A stretch of DNA of 35,363 bases from Sulfurimonas sp. (GTDB lineage: Bacteria > Campylobacterota > Campylobacteria > Campylobacterales > Sulfurimonadaceae): positions 1 to 35,363 of the forward strand of contig NZ_JALNZY010000016.1 of the NCBI RefSeq assembly GCF_023229105.1. The letters are read 5' to 3'. The notes beneath the pieces are model-generated. The model was not told the DNA's origin. It saw nothing but the letters and a program-made list of their open reading frames with translations, and did no database searches. The translations under genes were made by a program, and so were the position numbers. This document shows positions 7,561 through 15,905 of this stretch, piece after piece. Position 1 is the stretch's first letter; each line of letters starts with the position of its first letter.

Positions 7561-9483
7561 ATGAAAAAAACAAAATTACTTTTTGGGGTTCATTCGCATC
7601 AGCCGGTTGATAATTTTGATGAAGTGCTCTTTAATGCTATAACTAAAGCTTATAAACCTTTTTTTCAAACATTAAAACTATTTCCTGATTTTAAATGCTC
7701 TGTACATTTTAGCGGCTGGCTGCTGGAATTTATCAAAAAAAATGATAAAGAGTTGTTCCTCCTTATGCAAAACCTCTCAAACCAGATAGAGTTTTTCAGT
7801 GGCGGTTTTTACGAGCCGATTTTAGCCTCTATTTCCTCTAGTGACAGAATAGCTCAAATTCAAAAATTAAATATATTTATAGAGAAAAATTTCAATCAAA
7901 TACCAACTGGTTTGTGGCTTACAGAGAGGGTTTGGGACGACTCTATAATATCTGATTTGAGTCTATGCGGCATTAAGTATGTAATTGTTGATGATTATCA
8001 TCTCATAGCAAACGGCATTACGCAAAATCTCCAAGGGTACTTTTTGACAGAAAACAACTCTCATAAGATAGCGTTATTTCCAATAAGCAAATCTTTGAGA
8101 TACTCTATTCCTTTTAACGATATAGATTATGTCAAAGAGCAGCTTTTGTCGATTGCCACAACAAAAGAGGGTAGCAATGGAGCTATTATCTTTGATGATG
8201 GCGAGAAATTCGGTATATGGCCGCAGACTTATGATTTATGTTATACCAATGGGTGGCTAAAGGATTTTTTTGAGCTCTGCACCTCAAGCACTATAATTGA
8301 GACTCAAACCTACAGGGAGTTTTTTGAGACAAACAGGGCATTAGGACTTGTATATTTGCCAACACTCTCTTATGAGGAGATGGGCGAGTGGTCTGCTCTT
8401 GATGAGAAGCAAAGTTCGCGAGGCGGAATATGGAAAAACTTTTTTCTCAAATATCCACAAAGCAACTGGATACACAAGCGGGTGCTGGGACTTTCAAAAA
8501 AACAGATAGATGATAAGAACTATTTAGAGTGCTTATATAAGGCGCAGTGTAATGATGTGTTGTGGCACGGGGTGTTCGGCGGGATTTATCTGCCTAGCCT
8601 TAGAGATACGGCTTATAGGTATATTATAGAGTGCGAAAATATTTTAAAAAGCAAAGATGCTGAGATAGTTGATATAGATTTTGATGGATATGATGAGTAT
8701 AAGTTAAGCAGCAACGAGCTTTTGGCTATCATTAAACCAAATTACGGAGCGAGCATGGTTGAACTTGACATAAGAGATGAAAAATTCAATCTGCTAAATA
8801 CGCTCACTAGAAGAGCTGAAAAATATCACTCTCAAACACAAAATGAACATCAAAAGCAAGATGATTCCAAGATAAAAACAATTCACGGTAATGTTTTTAC
8901 AGCAGGAGAAAATAAGCAGATATATATAGACAGATATCAAAAATACTCCAATCTTGACCATATTAGCGACAACTCTTTGAATATAGAGAGTTTTAAAACA
9001 AACAGATTTTTACAGCACGGCACTTTTGTTAACTCGGCGTATGAGAGCGTAGATGAAAAGGGGACTATTTTTAAGTGCAGAGGCAAGATTCTTGAGACTG
9101 AAGCGGAACTTATTAAAAGCTATGTGCTAGATAAAAACAATCTTTTATGTGATGTTGAGATAAAGGGTGATGCCCAGAGAAGTCTGGTCTATGCAAATGA
9201 GTGGAACCTCCATTTTGCTATGTATGATGCGTTGCAAATAAATAATCTGCCCTTAGAAGAAGATATGACTTTTCGTACAAAAACTTTGAGCATTTTTGAT
9301 TTATATTTAAAAAAAACCATAAGATTTTCTTTTGAAGAGGAAGTTGAGGTGTTTATCTGTAAAAACTACACGGTAAGTCAAAGCGAATCAGGAGTTGACT
9401 ATACGCTTCAGCATCTATCTTTAATGTTTATGAAAAACTTTACAAAAGAGTTAAAATTTAATTTTTGCTTGAGCGTGGAGTAG
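7561..9483 (+). CDS. GH57 4-alpha-glucanotransferase (amylomaltase-like)
   Basis: 640 residues, similar to the roughly 659-residue GH57 4-alpha-glucanotransferase of Thermococcus litoralis, which it resembles along its length as I remember that sequence. Matching blocks are GVHSHQP, VHFSGWLLEFI, SGGFYEPILASI, GLWLTERVW (nucleophile Glu), VIVDDYHLI, FDDGEKFGIWPQTY (acid/base Asp), RGGIWKNFFLKYPQSN, KAQCNDVLWHGVFGGIYLP and VDIDFDGYDEYKL at the start of the C-terminal beta domain. Counted from the first of two tandem ATGs (7558), catalytic Glu is 123 and Asp 214, the positions I recall for the Thermococcus enzyme. AGGA at 7550-7553 lies 7 bases before the second ATG and only 4 before the first, so I start at 7561. 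It would move maltodextrin segments between glucans in the cytoplasm, serving the divergent glycogen operon. Confidence 0.9.
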   Translation: MKKTKLLFGVHSHQPVDNFDEVLFNAITKAYKPFFQTLKLFPDFKCSVHFSGWLLEFIKKNDKELFLLMQNLSNQIEFFSGGFYEPILASISSSDRIAQIQKLNIFIEKNFNQIPTGLWLTERVWDDSIISDLSLCGIKYVIVDDYHLIANGITQNLQGYFLTENNSHKIALFPISKSLRYSIPFNDIDYVKEQLLSIATTKEGSNGAIIFDDGEKFGIWPQTYDLCYTNGWLKDFFELCTSSTIIETQTYREFFETNRALGLVYLPTLSYEEMGEWSALDEKQSSRGGIWKNFFLKYPQSNWIHKRVLGLSKKQIDDKNYLECLYKAQCNDVLWHGVFGGIYLPSLRDTAYRYIIECENILKSKDAEIVDIDFDGYDEYKLSSNELLAIIKPNYGASMVELDIRDEKFNLLNTLTRRAEKYHSQTQNEHQKQDDSKIKTIHGNVFTAGENKQIYIDRYQKYSNLDHISDNSLNIESFKTNRFLQHGTFVNSAYESVDEKGTIFKCRGKILETEAELIKSYVLDKNNLLCDVEIKGDAQRSLVYANEWNLHFAMYDALQINNLPLEEDMTFRTKTLSIFDLYLKKTIRFSFEEEVEVFICKNYTVSQSESGVDYTLQHLSLMFMKNFTKELKFNFCLSVE

Positions 9484-9495
9484 GGCACTGCTGCT

Positions 9496-10287
9496 TTAGA
9501 GTTCAAAACTTCTTGACATGTAAGTTTTAATATCTTCGGTTTTTAGTTCATAATCGACAAAAAGCTCATTTGCCAGGATGCCTTGTCCTAAAAGCATATC
9601 GGCACCATCTTTGTATATTATATTTTTCTCTTTTGCCATTTTCAAAAATGGTGTCAGTTTTCCGTAGATGGCATCAGCGGCAAAAGAGGTATTGTTTAAA
9701 ACTGGTTCTATTATCTCTTTTGGAGCAGGAAGTTCTTCATCTTTTAGTCCCGCGCTTGTTGTGTTTACGACTAAATCATAATTTCCGATTGAAAAATCAT
9801 TCCATGTAAAACAACTGCAACCAAGTTCTTTAAAATATGCAAGCCTTGAAGCACTTCTGTTTAAAACAGTCACTTTTATACTCTCTTGAATAAATCTTGA
9901 TGCTAGTGCTTTTGCGGTTCCGCCGGCACCTAGAAGTAGAATGTTTTTCATAGTGCCAAACTCTTTTATGGCAAACATAAAACCATCGGCATCAGTGTTG
10001 TAGCCGATAAGACGACCATTTTCATTAATGATAGTATTTACAACACCGATTTTTTTCCCAAAGCCTCTGACTTCATCACAAGCCTCATACGCTGTTTCTT
10101 TATGCGGAACAGTTATATTAGCGCCTTTGAGTTTTAGGGCAAAAAAAGTCTCTCTGAGTTTTGAGCCATCTTGAAGATGAACTCTCATGTAGCAAGCTTT
10201 GTAGTTTAGATTTTTAAATACGCTGTTGTGCATAAGAGGAGAGCGGGAGTGCGCAACAGGATTACCAAAGATGGCAAACAACTTCAT
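9496..10287 (-). CDS. aroE: shikimate dehydrogenase (NADP)
   Basis: 263 residues, normal for AroE. It reduces 3-dehydroshikimate to shikimate in the chorismate pathway. Visible are the shikimate-binding serines in HSRSPLMHN (S14, S16), the catalytic lysine in NITVPHKE (K63), N84, the catalytic Asp in GYNTDADGF (D99), the glycine-rich dinucleotide loop LLGAGGTAKA (119-126), NRSAS for the NADP phosphate, VNTTSAGL, and the C-terminal DMLLGQG. It starts 5 bases after the trpE stop, so SPOR gene, trpE and aroE form one unit. It ends 12 bases from the convergent GH57 gene, with no terminator hairpin that I can see between them. Confidence 0.96.
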   Translation of the reverse strand: MKLFAIFGNPVAHSRSPLMHNSVFKNLNYKACYMRVHLQDGSKLRETFFALKLKGANITVPHKETAYEACDEVRGFGKKIGVVNTIINENGRLIGYNTDADGFMFAIKEFGTMKNILLLGAGGTAKALASRFIQESIKVTVLNRSASRLAYFKELGCSCFTWNDFSIGNYDLVVNTTSAGLKDEELPAPKEIIEPVLNNTSFAADAIYGKLTPFLKMAKEKNIIYKDGADMLLGQGILANELFVDYELKTEDIKTYMSRSFEL

Positions 10288-10292
10288 TTGTC

Positions 10293-11702
10293 TTATTTCT
10301 CGTCTAGGTCTTCAAGTGAAGCGACAAGAGCGCCGAGTTTGTTTTTAACTTCAAGATACTCAAGCTCATTCTGGCTATCAGCAACAACGCCCGCACCTGC
10401 TTGTAGAACAACTTTGTTATCTTTTACAAGAGCAGTTCTTATGGTAATAGCGCTATCCATATTTCCATCAAATCCAAAGTATCCTACGCTTCCGCTGTAA
10501 AAGCCGCGCTTAAGTCCTTCAAGTTCTGCTATAAGCTCCATCGCTCTAATCTTTGGAGCACCCGTCATAGTTCCTGCAGTAAATGTTGCCATAAATAGAT
10601 CAAACATATCTTTATCATCCGCAAGCGTTGCCGTAACGTCTGAGACTATGTGCATTACATGTGAAAAGCGCTCAATATGCATCATGTCCTCAACCTTTAC
10701 GCTTCCAGTCTTTGCAACACGGCTTACATCGTTTCTACCGAGGTCTATTAGCATAAGGTGTTCAGAGAGCTCTTTAGGGTCAGCTAGAAGTTCTTCTTCT
10801 AACTCCTTATCTCTCTCTTTGGTATTTCCTCTTTTGCGAGTTCCCGCAATCGGGCGAAGCAATAGTTCTCCGCCAGTGAGCCTAACCATGACTTCAGGCG
10901 AGCTTCCGACAATATTAAAATCTTCATACTCCATTAAAAACATGTAAGGAGAGGGGTTTTTTGTCCTTAAAACTCTGTAGAAGCTAAACGGATCAACTTT
11001 TATCTCTCTTGTAAAGCGGTTTGTCATAAGAATCTGAAAAACGTCGCCGCTTCTTATCATCTCTTTTGAGGCATCAACCATTTTGAAAAATTGTTTTTTG
11101 GTATGAGCAAAAGTTCCTTTGTCCTCTCCAATATTTCTTTTCATATTGATATATTCATAGGAGCCTTTGAGTTCGCTCTCAATCATCTCAAATTTTTCAC
11201 TTATCTCTTTAAGGGTGCTTATTAAAGTGAGTTGATGATTTTTATGAGAATATACAAGGATTATTTTAGGAAGGATAAGATCTAAATCTGGAGTATTAAG
11301 CTCATCTGTCAAGCCGTCCATTACTGCATGGAGCTTTGGCTCAAATACTTTAACCATATCGTAACCAACGTAGCCTATAAAACCATCAACATAGCCTACT
11401 TTTAATTCAGTTGAAGCTTTTTTATAGAGTGCAGTGTCTATATTTTTATAGTAGTTTTTTAAAAATGTAAAAGGGGACTCATCTTTAATGGACAAAATAC
11501 CGTCTGCATCTGTATAGAGTGTCTGGTCATTTGCATACTGCACCCTTTCTCTGGCACCTATGCAGATAAAGCTGTAATTTCCCTCACTCTGCCCAGCACT
11601 CTCAAAAAGATAGGAGATTTCATCTTTAAAAATCGTCTTTAATTTTGCATAAACAGCGATAGGAGCAAGTTGATCTTGTATAAATTGTTTAGAGTAAATC
11701 AA
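10293..11702 (-). CDS. trpE: anthranilate synthase component I
   Basis: 469 residues. It converts chorismate to anthranilate, using ammonia supplied by a TrpG partner that is not in this window. An N-terminal anthranilate-synthase domain is followed by the chorismate-binding domain with SSPEVMVRL, RPIAGTRKRG, LIDLGRNDVSRV, FTAGTMTGAPKIRAME, YSGSVGYFGF and the end motif QAGAGVVADSQNELEYLEVKNK. PIAGTRKRG and the full N-terminal domain favour TrpE over PabB. The start is a TTG at 11702 with AAGG six bases upstream; no better in-frame start is seen. It sits between the SPOR gene (17-base gap) and aroE, a place where, as I remember, Campylobacter jejuni has no trpE. Confidence 0.93.
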   Translation of the reverse strand: MIYSKQFIQDQLAPIAVYAKLKTIFKDEISYLFESAGQSEGNYSFICIGARERVQYANDQTLYTDADGILSIKDESPFTFLKNYYKNIDTALYKKASTELKVGYVDGFIGYVGYDMVKVFEPKLHAVMDGLTDELNTPDLDLILPKIILVYSHKNHQLTLISTLKEISEKFEMIESELKGSYEYINMKRNIGEDKGTFAHTKKQFFKMVDASKEMIRSGDVFQILMTNRFTREIKVDPFSFYRVLRTKNPSPYMFLMEYEDFNIVGSSPEVMVRLTGGELLLRPIAGTRKRGNTKERDKELEEELLADPKELSEHLMLIDLGRNDVSRVAKTGSVKVEDMMHIERFSHVMHIVSDVTATLADDKDMFDLFMATFTAGTMTGAPKIRAMELIAELEGLKRGFYSGSVGYFGFDGNMDSAITIRTALVKDNKVVLQAGAGVVADSQNELEYLEVKNKLGALVASLEDLDEK

Positions 11703-11719
11703 AAAAAACCTTATTGTGG

Positions 11720-12385
11720 CTATATCTTAGTTAAAAAAGCACCTGCTTCAACAGAACTCTTAACCGAGGTCAACGCTTTTCTTGCTTCAGCTTCACTATT
11801 AAAAGGACCAACTAAAACTTTGTTTAATGTTTTTGAGTTAATGGTTACTTTGTGAAACTTATATTTATAACCCAAATTTAAAATTGAGTCTAAAAATTTT
11901 TTATTTGGTTCATATTTTGCAAAGGAGCCGACTTGAATATAAAACTCACCCGTAGCTGAAGGAGCAGTTGTTTTAGGTTGCGCGGCAACTTTCTTTTTTG
12001 TTTCTACTGTTTTTGGTGTTGGTGTTTTTATAGTGCTTTGAACAATCTCTTGTTTTATCTCTTCAGTATTCTCTTTCGTGCTCTCTTCTTTTAATTTTTG
12101 AGCGATTACATCTAGTGACGAACTCTCCGGTGCAGACTCTTTAACAACATCAACCTCTTCAAAAAGAGGCTCGTCTGTTTGAGCTTTAACCTGTTTTTGC
12201 GGCTCAGGAGGAAGAACAGCTTGCGGCAGATTGTTTGTGCCGTTTGATGCAAGAGTATTCATCAGCATCACAACAACTATTAGAACAACTCCTAAAATTG
12301 CTACTGCTAAAATAATCTTTTTATTGCCGACAGAGGAACTGTTTTTATTTAAGATAATATCATTTAATTCATTTTTTTCTTCCAT
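11720..12385 (-). CDS. SPOR-domain membrane protein
   Basis: 221 residues. A short cytoplasmic tail with charged residues precedes one transmembrane segment (about 24-45, IILAVAILGVVLIVVVMLMN). A low-complexity Pro/Glu/Lys/Thr linker (about 50-145) follows, then a C-terminal SPOR domain (about 146-221) starting GEFYIQVGSF and including VLVGPFNSEAEARKAL. SPOR domains bind septal peptidoglycan lacking stem peptides, so this is likely an inner-membrane protein with a periplasmic domain acting at the division site; that role is inferred from the family. An AAGGAG ribosome binding site precedes the ATG. It heads the trpE-aroE unit and matches the position of a SPOR gene before aroE in Campylobacter. 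The specific gene (ftsN/dedD-like) cannot be assigned. Confidence 0.88.
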   Translation of the reverse strand: MEEKNELNDIILNKNSSSVGNKKIILAVAILGVVLIVVVMLMNTLASNGTNNLPQAVLPPEPQKQVKAQTDEPLFEEVDVVKESAPESSSLDVIAQKLKEESTKENTEEIKQEIVQSTIKTPTPKTVETKKKVAAQPKTTAPSATGEFYIQVGSFAKYEPNKKFLDSILNLGYKYKFHKVTINSKTLNKVLVGPFNSEAEARKALTSVKSSVEAGAFLTKI

Positions 12386-12414
12386 AACTTCTCCTTAGTA
12401 ACTCTCTTGCCCTA

Positions 12415-12420
12415 ATAATA
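12415..12420 (-). promoter_or_regulatory. candidate -10 box for the SPOR-trpE-aroE unit
   Basis: TATTAT on the minus strand, 30 bases upstream of the SPOR gene ATG, after an AT-rich tract and in the 92-base gap that separates this unit from the DUF1882-like gene. The gap size and the well-placed box suggest a separate promoter. No clear -35 is seen, which is normal for sigma70 promoters in this phylum. Confidence 0.35.
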
Positions 12421-12477
12421 CCAAAAACTTGTTTATTCTCGCTATTTTTAAATCTAAATTCTATTTACAAAAGAGCA

Positions 12478-13020
12478 TTACATGTGCTTTGACCAAGAAG
12501 CTCCACGCTCTTTTGCATAGATTTCATACGGTAATGTCAAAATATTGTACTCATCTGGCATATCCGAGTTTGGGAACATTCTCCACTGCTTTGGTTGTTT
12601 TGCCGCTAGTTTCATGCTAATCATTTTGCCAAGCTGGATAGCCTCTTGAAGCTCTGTATGACCTTTGTGAATATAAACATGAAGATGCCCCTCGGTGTTT
12701 GTTTTATAAGCCGTAAAATTTATAAAACCCTCTTCACGAAGAAGAAGCTGCGCCTTATGGTAAAAACGCTCAGGATCTCTTCCGTTGTAGTCAATTACTA
12801 TATTTTCAACTTTATTATGTTTGTTAATTAAAGAGTGAGCTATGGTTATCTCACCTTTAATATGTTGGTTTATAAGAGCTTGAGAGAGTGAAGCGTTTAC
12901 TTTTTCAAACTTATTGTAAAATGTACGTCCCTTGAATAAAATCTTTTCAACTACTTCATCTCTCTTAATCCAGTAGTGGTCGTTTACAATTTTTATAAGA
13001 TTTAAATCTGCTGCCGTCAT
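12478..13020 (-). CDS. DUF1882-like conserved epsilonproteobacterial protein of unknown function
   Basis: 180 residues, soluble, with no signal peptide or membrane segment. The sequence and its place directly downstream of glyA match a conserved Campylobacter/Helicobacter family that I recognise as DUF1882. The function is unknown. Two stretches resemble archaeo-eukaryotic primase-type folds: IVIDYNGRD (Asp 77) and KTNTEGHLHVYIHKG (His 112, 114), similar to the SGxKGLHVYV strand of primase-polymerase proteins. This is a weak similarity, not an assignment. It starts 15 bases after the glyA stop and is probably translated from the same message. It also contains a basic, aromatic C-terminal part (KQPKQWRMFP, ASWSKHM). 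Confidence 0.8.
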   Translation of the reverse strand: MTAADLNLIKIVNDHYWIKRDEVVEKILFKGRTFYNKFEKVNASLSQALINQHIKGEITIAHSLINKHNKVENIVIDYNGRDPERFYHKAQLLLREEGFINFTAYKTNTEGHLHVYIHKGHTELQEAIQLGKMISMKLAAKQPKQWRMFPNSDMPDEYNILTLPYEIYAKERGASWSKHM

Positions 13021-13035
13021 CTCTATTTTGTTTCC

Positions 13036-14283
13036 TTAATATGTTGATTGATTATATACGATAAAATTTTGAGCCAACTCTTTAAGCTCTTTTTTTACGT
13101 TTGCTTGTAACTCTGTGTTGTTAATATCATCAAGAACATCTGCGATTTTATTTGCAATAAACTCAAACTCTTTGTCTTTCATGCCTCTTGAAGTTAGCGC
13201 TGGGCTTCCTATGCGGATACCAGAGGTTACAAATGGACTTCTTGTCTCCCCGGGAACCGTGTTTTTATTTACAGTAATACCTGCATTTCCAAGAGCGATA
13301 TCAGCATCTTTACCAGAGAATTCACGGTTTAAAAATGATAATAAAACTAAGTGGTTGTCAGTTCCGCCACTTACTAAGTCGTAGCCTCTTTTTACAAGAA
13401 CTTTACCTAGAATTTTTGCGTTTGCTTTTACCTGCTTAGCGTAATCTTTCCACTCAGCAGAGAGGTTATATTTAAAACCTACCGCTTTTGCAGCTATAAC
13501 ATGAACAAGTGGTCCGCCTTGAATACCAGGAAAAATTGCGGAGTTGATTTTTTTAGCTATCTCCTCATCATTCGTCATAATCATACCGCCACGAGGACCT
13601 GCTAGAGTTTTATGCGTAGTTGTAGTCACAACATGTGCATGAGGAAACGGGCTAGGGTGCTCGCCAGCAGCTACAAGTCCTGCAACATGGGCGATGTCGG
13701 CAAACATTATAGCTCCGACCGCGTCGGCAATTTCACGGAATTTTTTAAAGTCAATCTCTCTGGCATAAGCAGATGCACCACAAACTATGATTTTTGGTTG
13801 AACCGCTTTAGCAATCTCCATAATCTTATCATAATTCATGCGACCATCAAGCTCAACCCCATACGTAAAACTTGAGTAGTTTTGACCTGAAAAACTCGGT
13901 TTTGAACCATGAGTTAAGTGCCCGCCATGACTTAAATCCATACCTAAGAGTTTGTCTCCTGCTTTTAAAAGAGCTGCATAAACGGCTGCATTTGCTTGAG
14001 AGCCTGAATGTGGCTGAACATTTGCATAGTTGCATCCAAATAGCTTACATGCTCTATCAATCGCCAACTGCTCAACACCATCAGCATACTCACAGCCGCC
14101 ATAGTAACGTTTACCCGGATAACCCTCCGCATATTTGTTCGTAAAAACTGAGCCCATAGCTTCCATAACAGCAGGAAGCGTAAAGTTTTCAGATGCTATC
14201 ATCTCTAAGTGGTCACTCTGACGCTCTAACTCTTTTTCGCATAAATCAAATATCTCTTTATCGAACTCTTTTAAAAAACTCAT
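13036..14283 (-). CDS. glyA: serine hydroxymethyltransferase
   Basis: 415 residues, the standard length. A PLP enzyme interconverting serine plus tetrahydrofolate with glycine plus methylene-tetrahydrofolate in the cytoplasm. Visible are HLEMIASENFTLPAVMEA, NKYAEGYPGKRYYGGCEYAD, NVQPHSGSQAN, the PLP lysine in VTTTTHKTLAGPRGG (K225), and the C-terminal RIGSPALTSRGM. AGGA lies 11 bases before the ATG. It sits between lysS (59-base gap) and the DUF1882-like gene (15-base gap), the arrangement I remember in Campylobacter and Helicobacter. Confidence 0.97.
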   Translation of the reverse strand: MSFLKEFDKEIFDLCEKELERQSDHLEMIASENFTLPAVMEAMGSVFTNKYAEGYPGKRYYGGCEYADGVEQLAIDRACKLFGCNYANVQPHSGSQANAAVYAALLKAGDKLLGMDLSHGGHLTHGSKPSFSGQNYSSFTYGVELDGRMNYDKIMEIAKAVQPKIIVCGASAYAREIDFKKFREIADAVGAIMFADIAHVAGLVAAGEHPSPFPHAHVVTTTTHKTLAGPRGGMIMTNDEEIAKKINSAIFPGIQGGPLVHVIAAKAVGFKYNLSAEWKDYAKQVKANAKILGKVLVKRGYDLVSGGTDNHLVLLSFLNREFSGKDADIALGNAGITVNKNTVPGETRSPFVTSGIRIGSPALTSRGMKDKEFEFIANKIADVLDDINNTELQANVKKELKELAQNFIVYNQSTY

Positions 14284-14342
14284 TGTAATATAATTCCTTT
14301 TTTTAATGTAATTTAAAATACTAAAAGAAGTAACTCTTTTAG

Positions 14343-15866
14343 CTACGCTTGCGGGGAAGATTCCTCATGTTTTTCTTCTGCATATACAGGTTTCATCGCA
14401 GGAAACAGCAGAACATCTCTTATTGAGTGCTCATTTGTTAAAAGCATAACCAGTCTGTCTATTCCTATGCCTTGTCCTGCAGTCGGTGCCATGCCATAGC
14501 TAAGCGCTTCTACAAAATCCAAATCCATCTCATGCGCTTCGTCATCGCCGCTCTCTTTTGACTCAACTTGAGCTTTAAATCTCTCATATTGATCAACCGG
14601 ATCATTTAACTCGCTAAATGCGTTTGCTATCTCGCGTCCTGCAATGAAAAGCTCAAAACGCTCTGTGATTTCAGGGTTTTTATCGCTTCTTCTAGCAAGA
14701 GGAGAGATGTCAACCGGATACTCTGTAATAAAAGTAGGGTTGATAAGTTTCTCTTCAACAAACTCATCAAAAAGTTCGCCTTGAAGTTGACCTAAACTTA
14801 GAGTGTTTTTGACTTGAATATTTTTACTATTTAAAAATTCGATGATTTTGTTTTTATCGTCTACTATCTCTTTGGGAACATCTCCGATAGTGTAGAGTGA
14901 CTCTATCAAGGGCACCTCGCTAAACTTGCCAAAGTCAACTTCCATATCTCCGTAAGGGAGCTGTGTTGGAAGATTTAAATGATCAAAAAGATACCTAAAA
15001 TACTCTTTCGTGATTTCTATAAGATCTTTATATGTCTTGTATGCCCAATAAAATTCAATAGAGGTAAATTCAGGATTGTGCGTAGCATCCATCCCCTCAT
15101 TTCTAAAGTTGCGGTTTATCTCAAATACAGCTTCAAAACCACCTACAATAAGTCTTTTTAGATAAAGTTCGGGCGCTATTCTTAAGTATCTGTCAATTCC
15201 TAATGCATTATGATGTGTAACAAACGGTTTTGCGTTTGCTCCGCCGGCTATCGGGTGCATCATAGGAGTTTCAACCTCTAAAAAGCCTTTGTCTTCGAAA
15301 AAACGGCGAGTAAGAGAGATAACTTTTGAGCGAATTTTAAATGTTTTGCGAACATCCGCGTTCATAATAAGGTCGAGATATCTTTTTCTGTATCTAATCT
15401 CTTTATCCGTTATACCGTGAAATTTTTCAGGAAGCGGGGAGATAGCTTTTGTTAAGAGTCTTAAATCATTAGCGTGAAGAGAAAGTTCTCCTTGTCCCGT
15501 TACAAACGGATAACCTGAAACTTCTACAATGTCGCCGACTTCGATATTTTTCTTAAAAATATCGTTGTAAAAACCCTCTGGAAAATTATCTCTTGTCACA
15601 TAGACTTGGAGCATTCCACTCTCATCTTCAATCTTTATAAAACTTGCTTTTCCCATAACTCTAAAAAACTTTATACGACCGCTTAGGGTGTAGTTACGTT
15701 TCTCATCTCTTTTGTCCTCTTTATGAACAATGTCTGTATTGACATTTAAAAATTTTTCAATTGTTGTATTTCTTTTTGAGTCATTAGAGTATGGGTTTAT
15801 TCCCTCTTTTTTAAGAAGTTCTGCTTTGTCAATTCTTTGTTGTATAAGTTTATTATCAAAAACCAA
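14343..15866 (-). CDS. lysS: lysyl-tRNA synthetase, class II
   Basis: 507 residues. It charges tRNA-Lys. An N-terminal OB-fold anticodon-binding domain (about 55-150, YTLSGRIKFFRVMGKASFIKI) precedes the class II catalytic core. Motif 2 is FRNEGMDATHNPEFTSIEFY and motif 3 is TAGQGIGIDRLVMLL; HPIAGGANAKPF and LARRSDKNPEITERFELF are also typical of LysRS. The start appears to be TTG at 15866, with AAGGA seven to eight bases upstream and the family-like N-terminus directly after; no ATG is available. The gene follows fur by 39 bases on the same strand. Confidence 0.96.
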   Translation of the reverse strand: MVFDNKLIQQRIDKAELLKKEGINPYSNDSKRNTTIEKFLNVNTDIVHKEDKRDEKRNYTLSGRIKFFRVMGKASFIKIEDESGMLQVYVTRDNFPEGFYNDIFKKNIEVGDIVEVSGYPFVTGQGELSLHANDLRLLTKAISPLPEKFHGITDKEIRYRKRYLDLIMNADVRKTFKIRSKVISLTRRFFEDKGFLEVETPMMHPIAGGANAKPFVTHHNALGIDRYLRIAPELYLKRLIVGGFEAVFEINRNFRNEGMDATHNPEFTSIEFYWAYKTYKDLIEITKEYFRYLFDHLNLPTQLPYGDMEVDFGKFSEVPLIESLYTIGDVPKEIVDDKNKIIEFLNSKNIQVKNTLSLGQLQGELFDEFVEEKLINPTFITEYPVDISPLARRSDKNPEITERFELFIAGREIANAFSELNDPVDQYERFKAQVESKESGDDEAHEMDLDFVEALSYGMAPTAGQGIGIDRLVMLLTNEHSIRDVLLFPAMKPVYAEEKHEESSPQA

Positions 15867-15905
15867 TAGTTTTTCCTTTATTTTTTTATGTAAATATTAC
15901 AGTTG

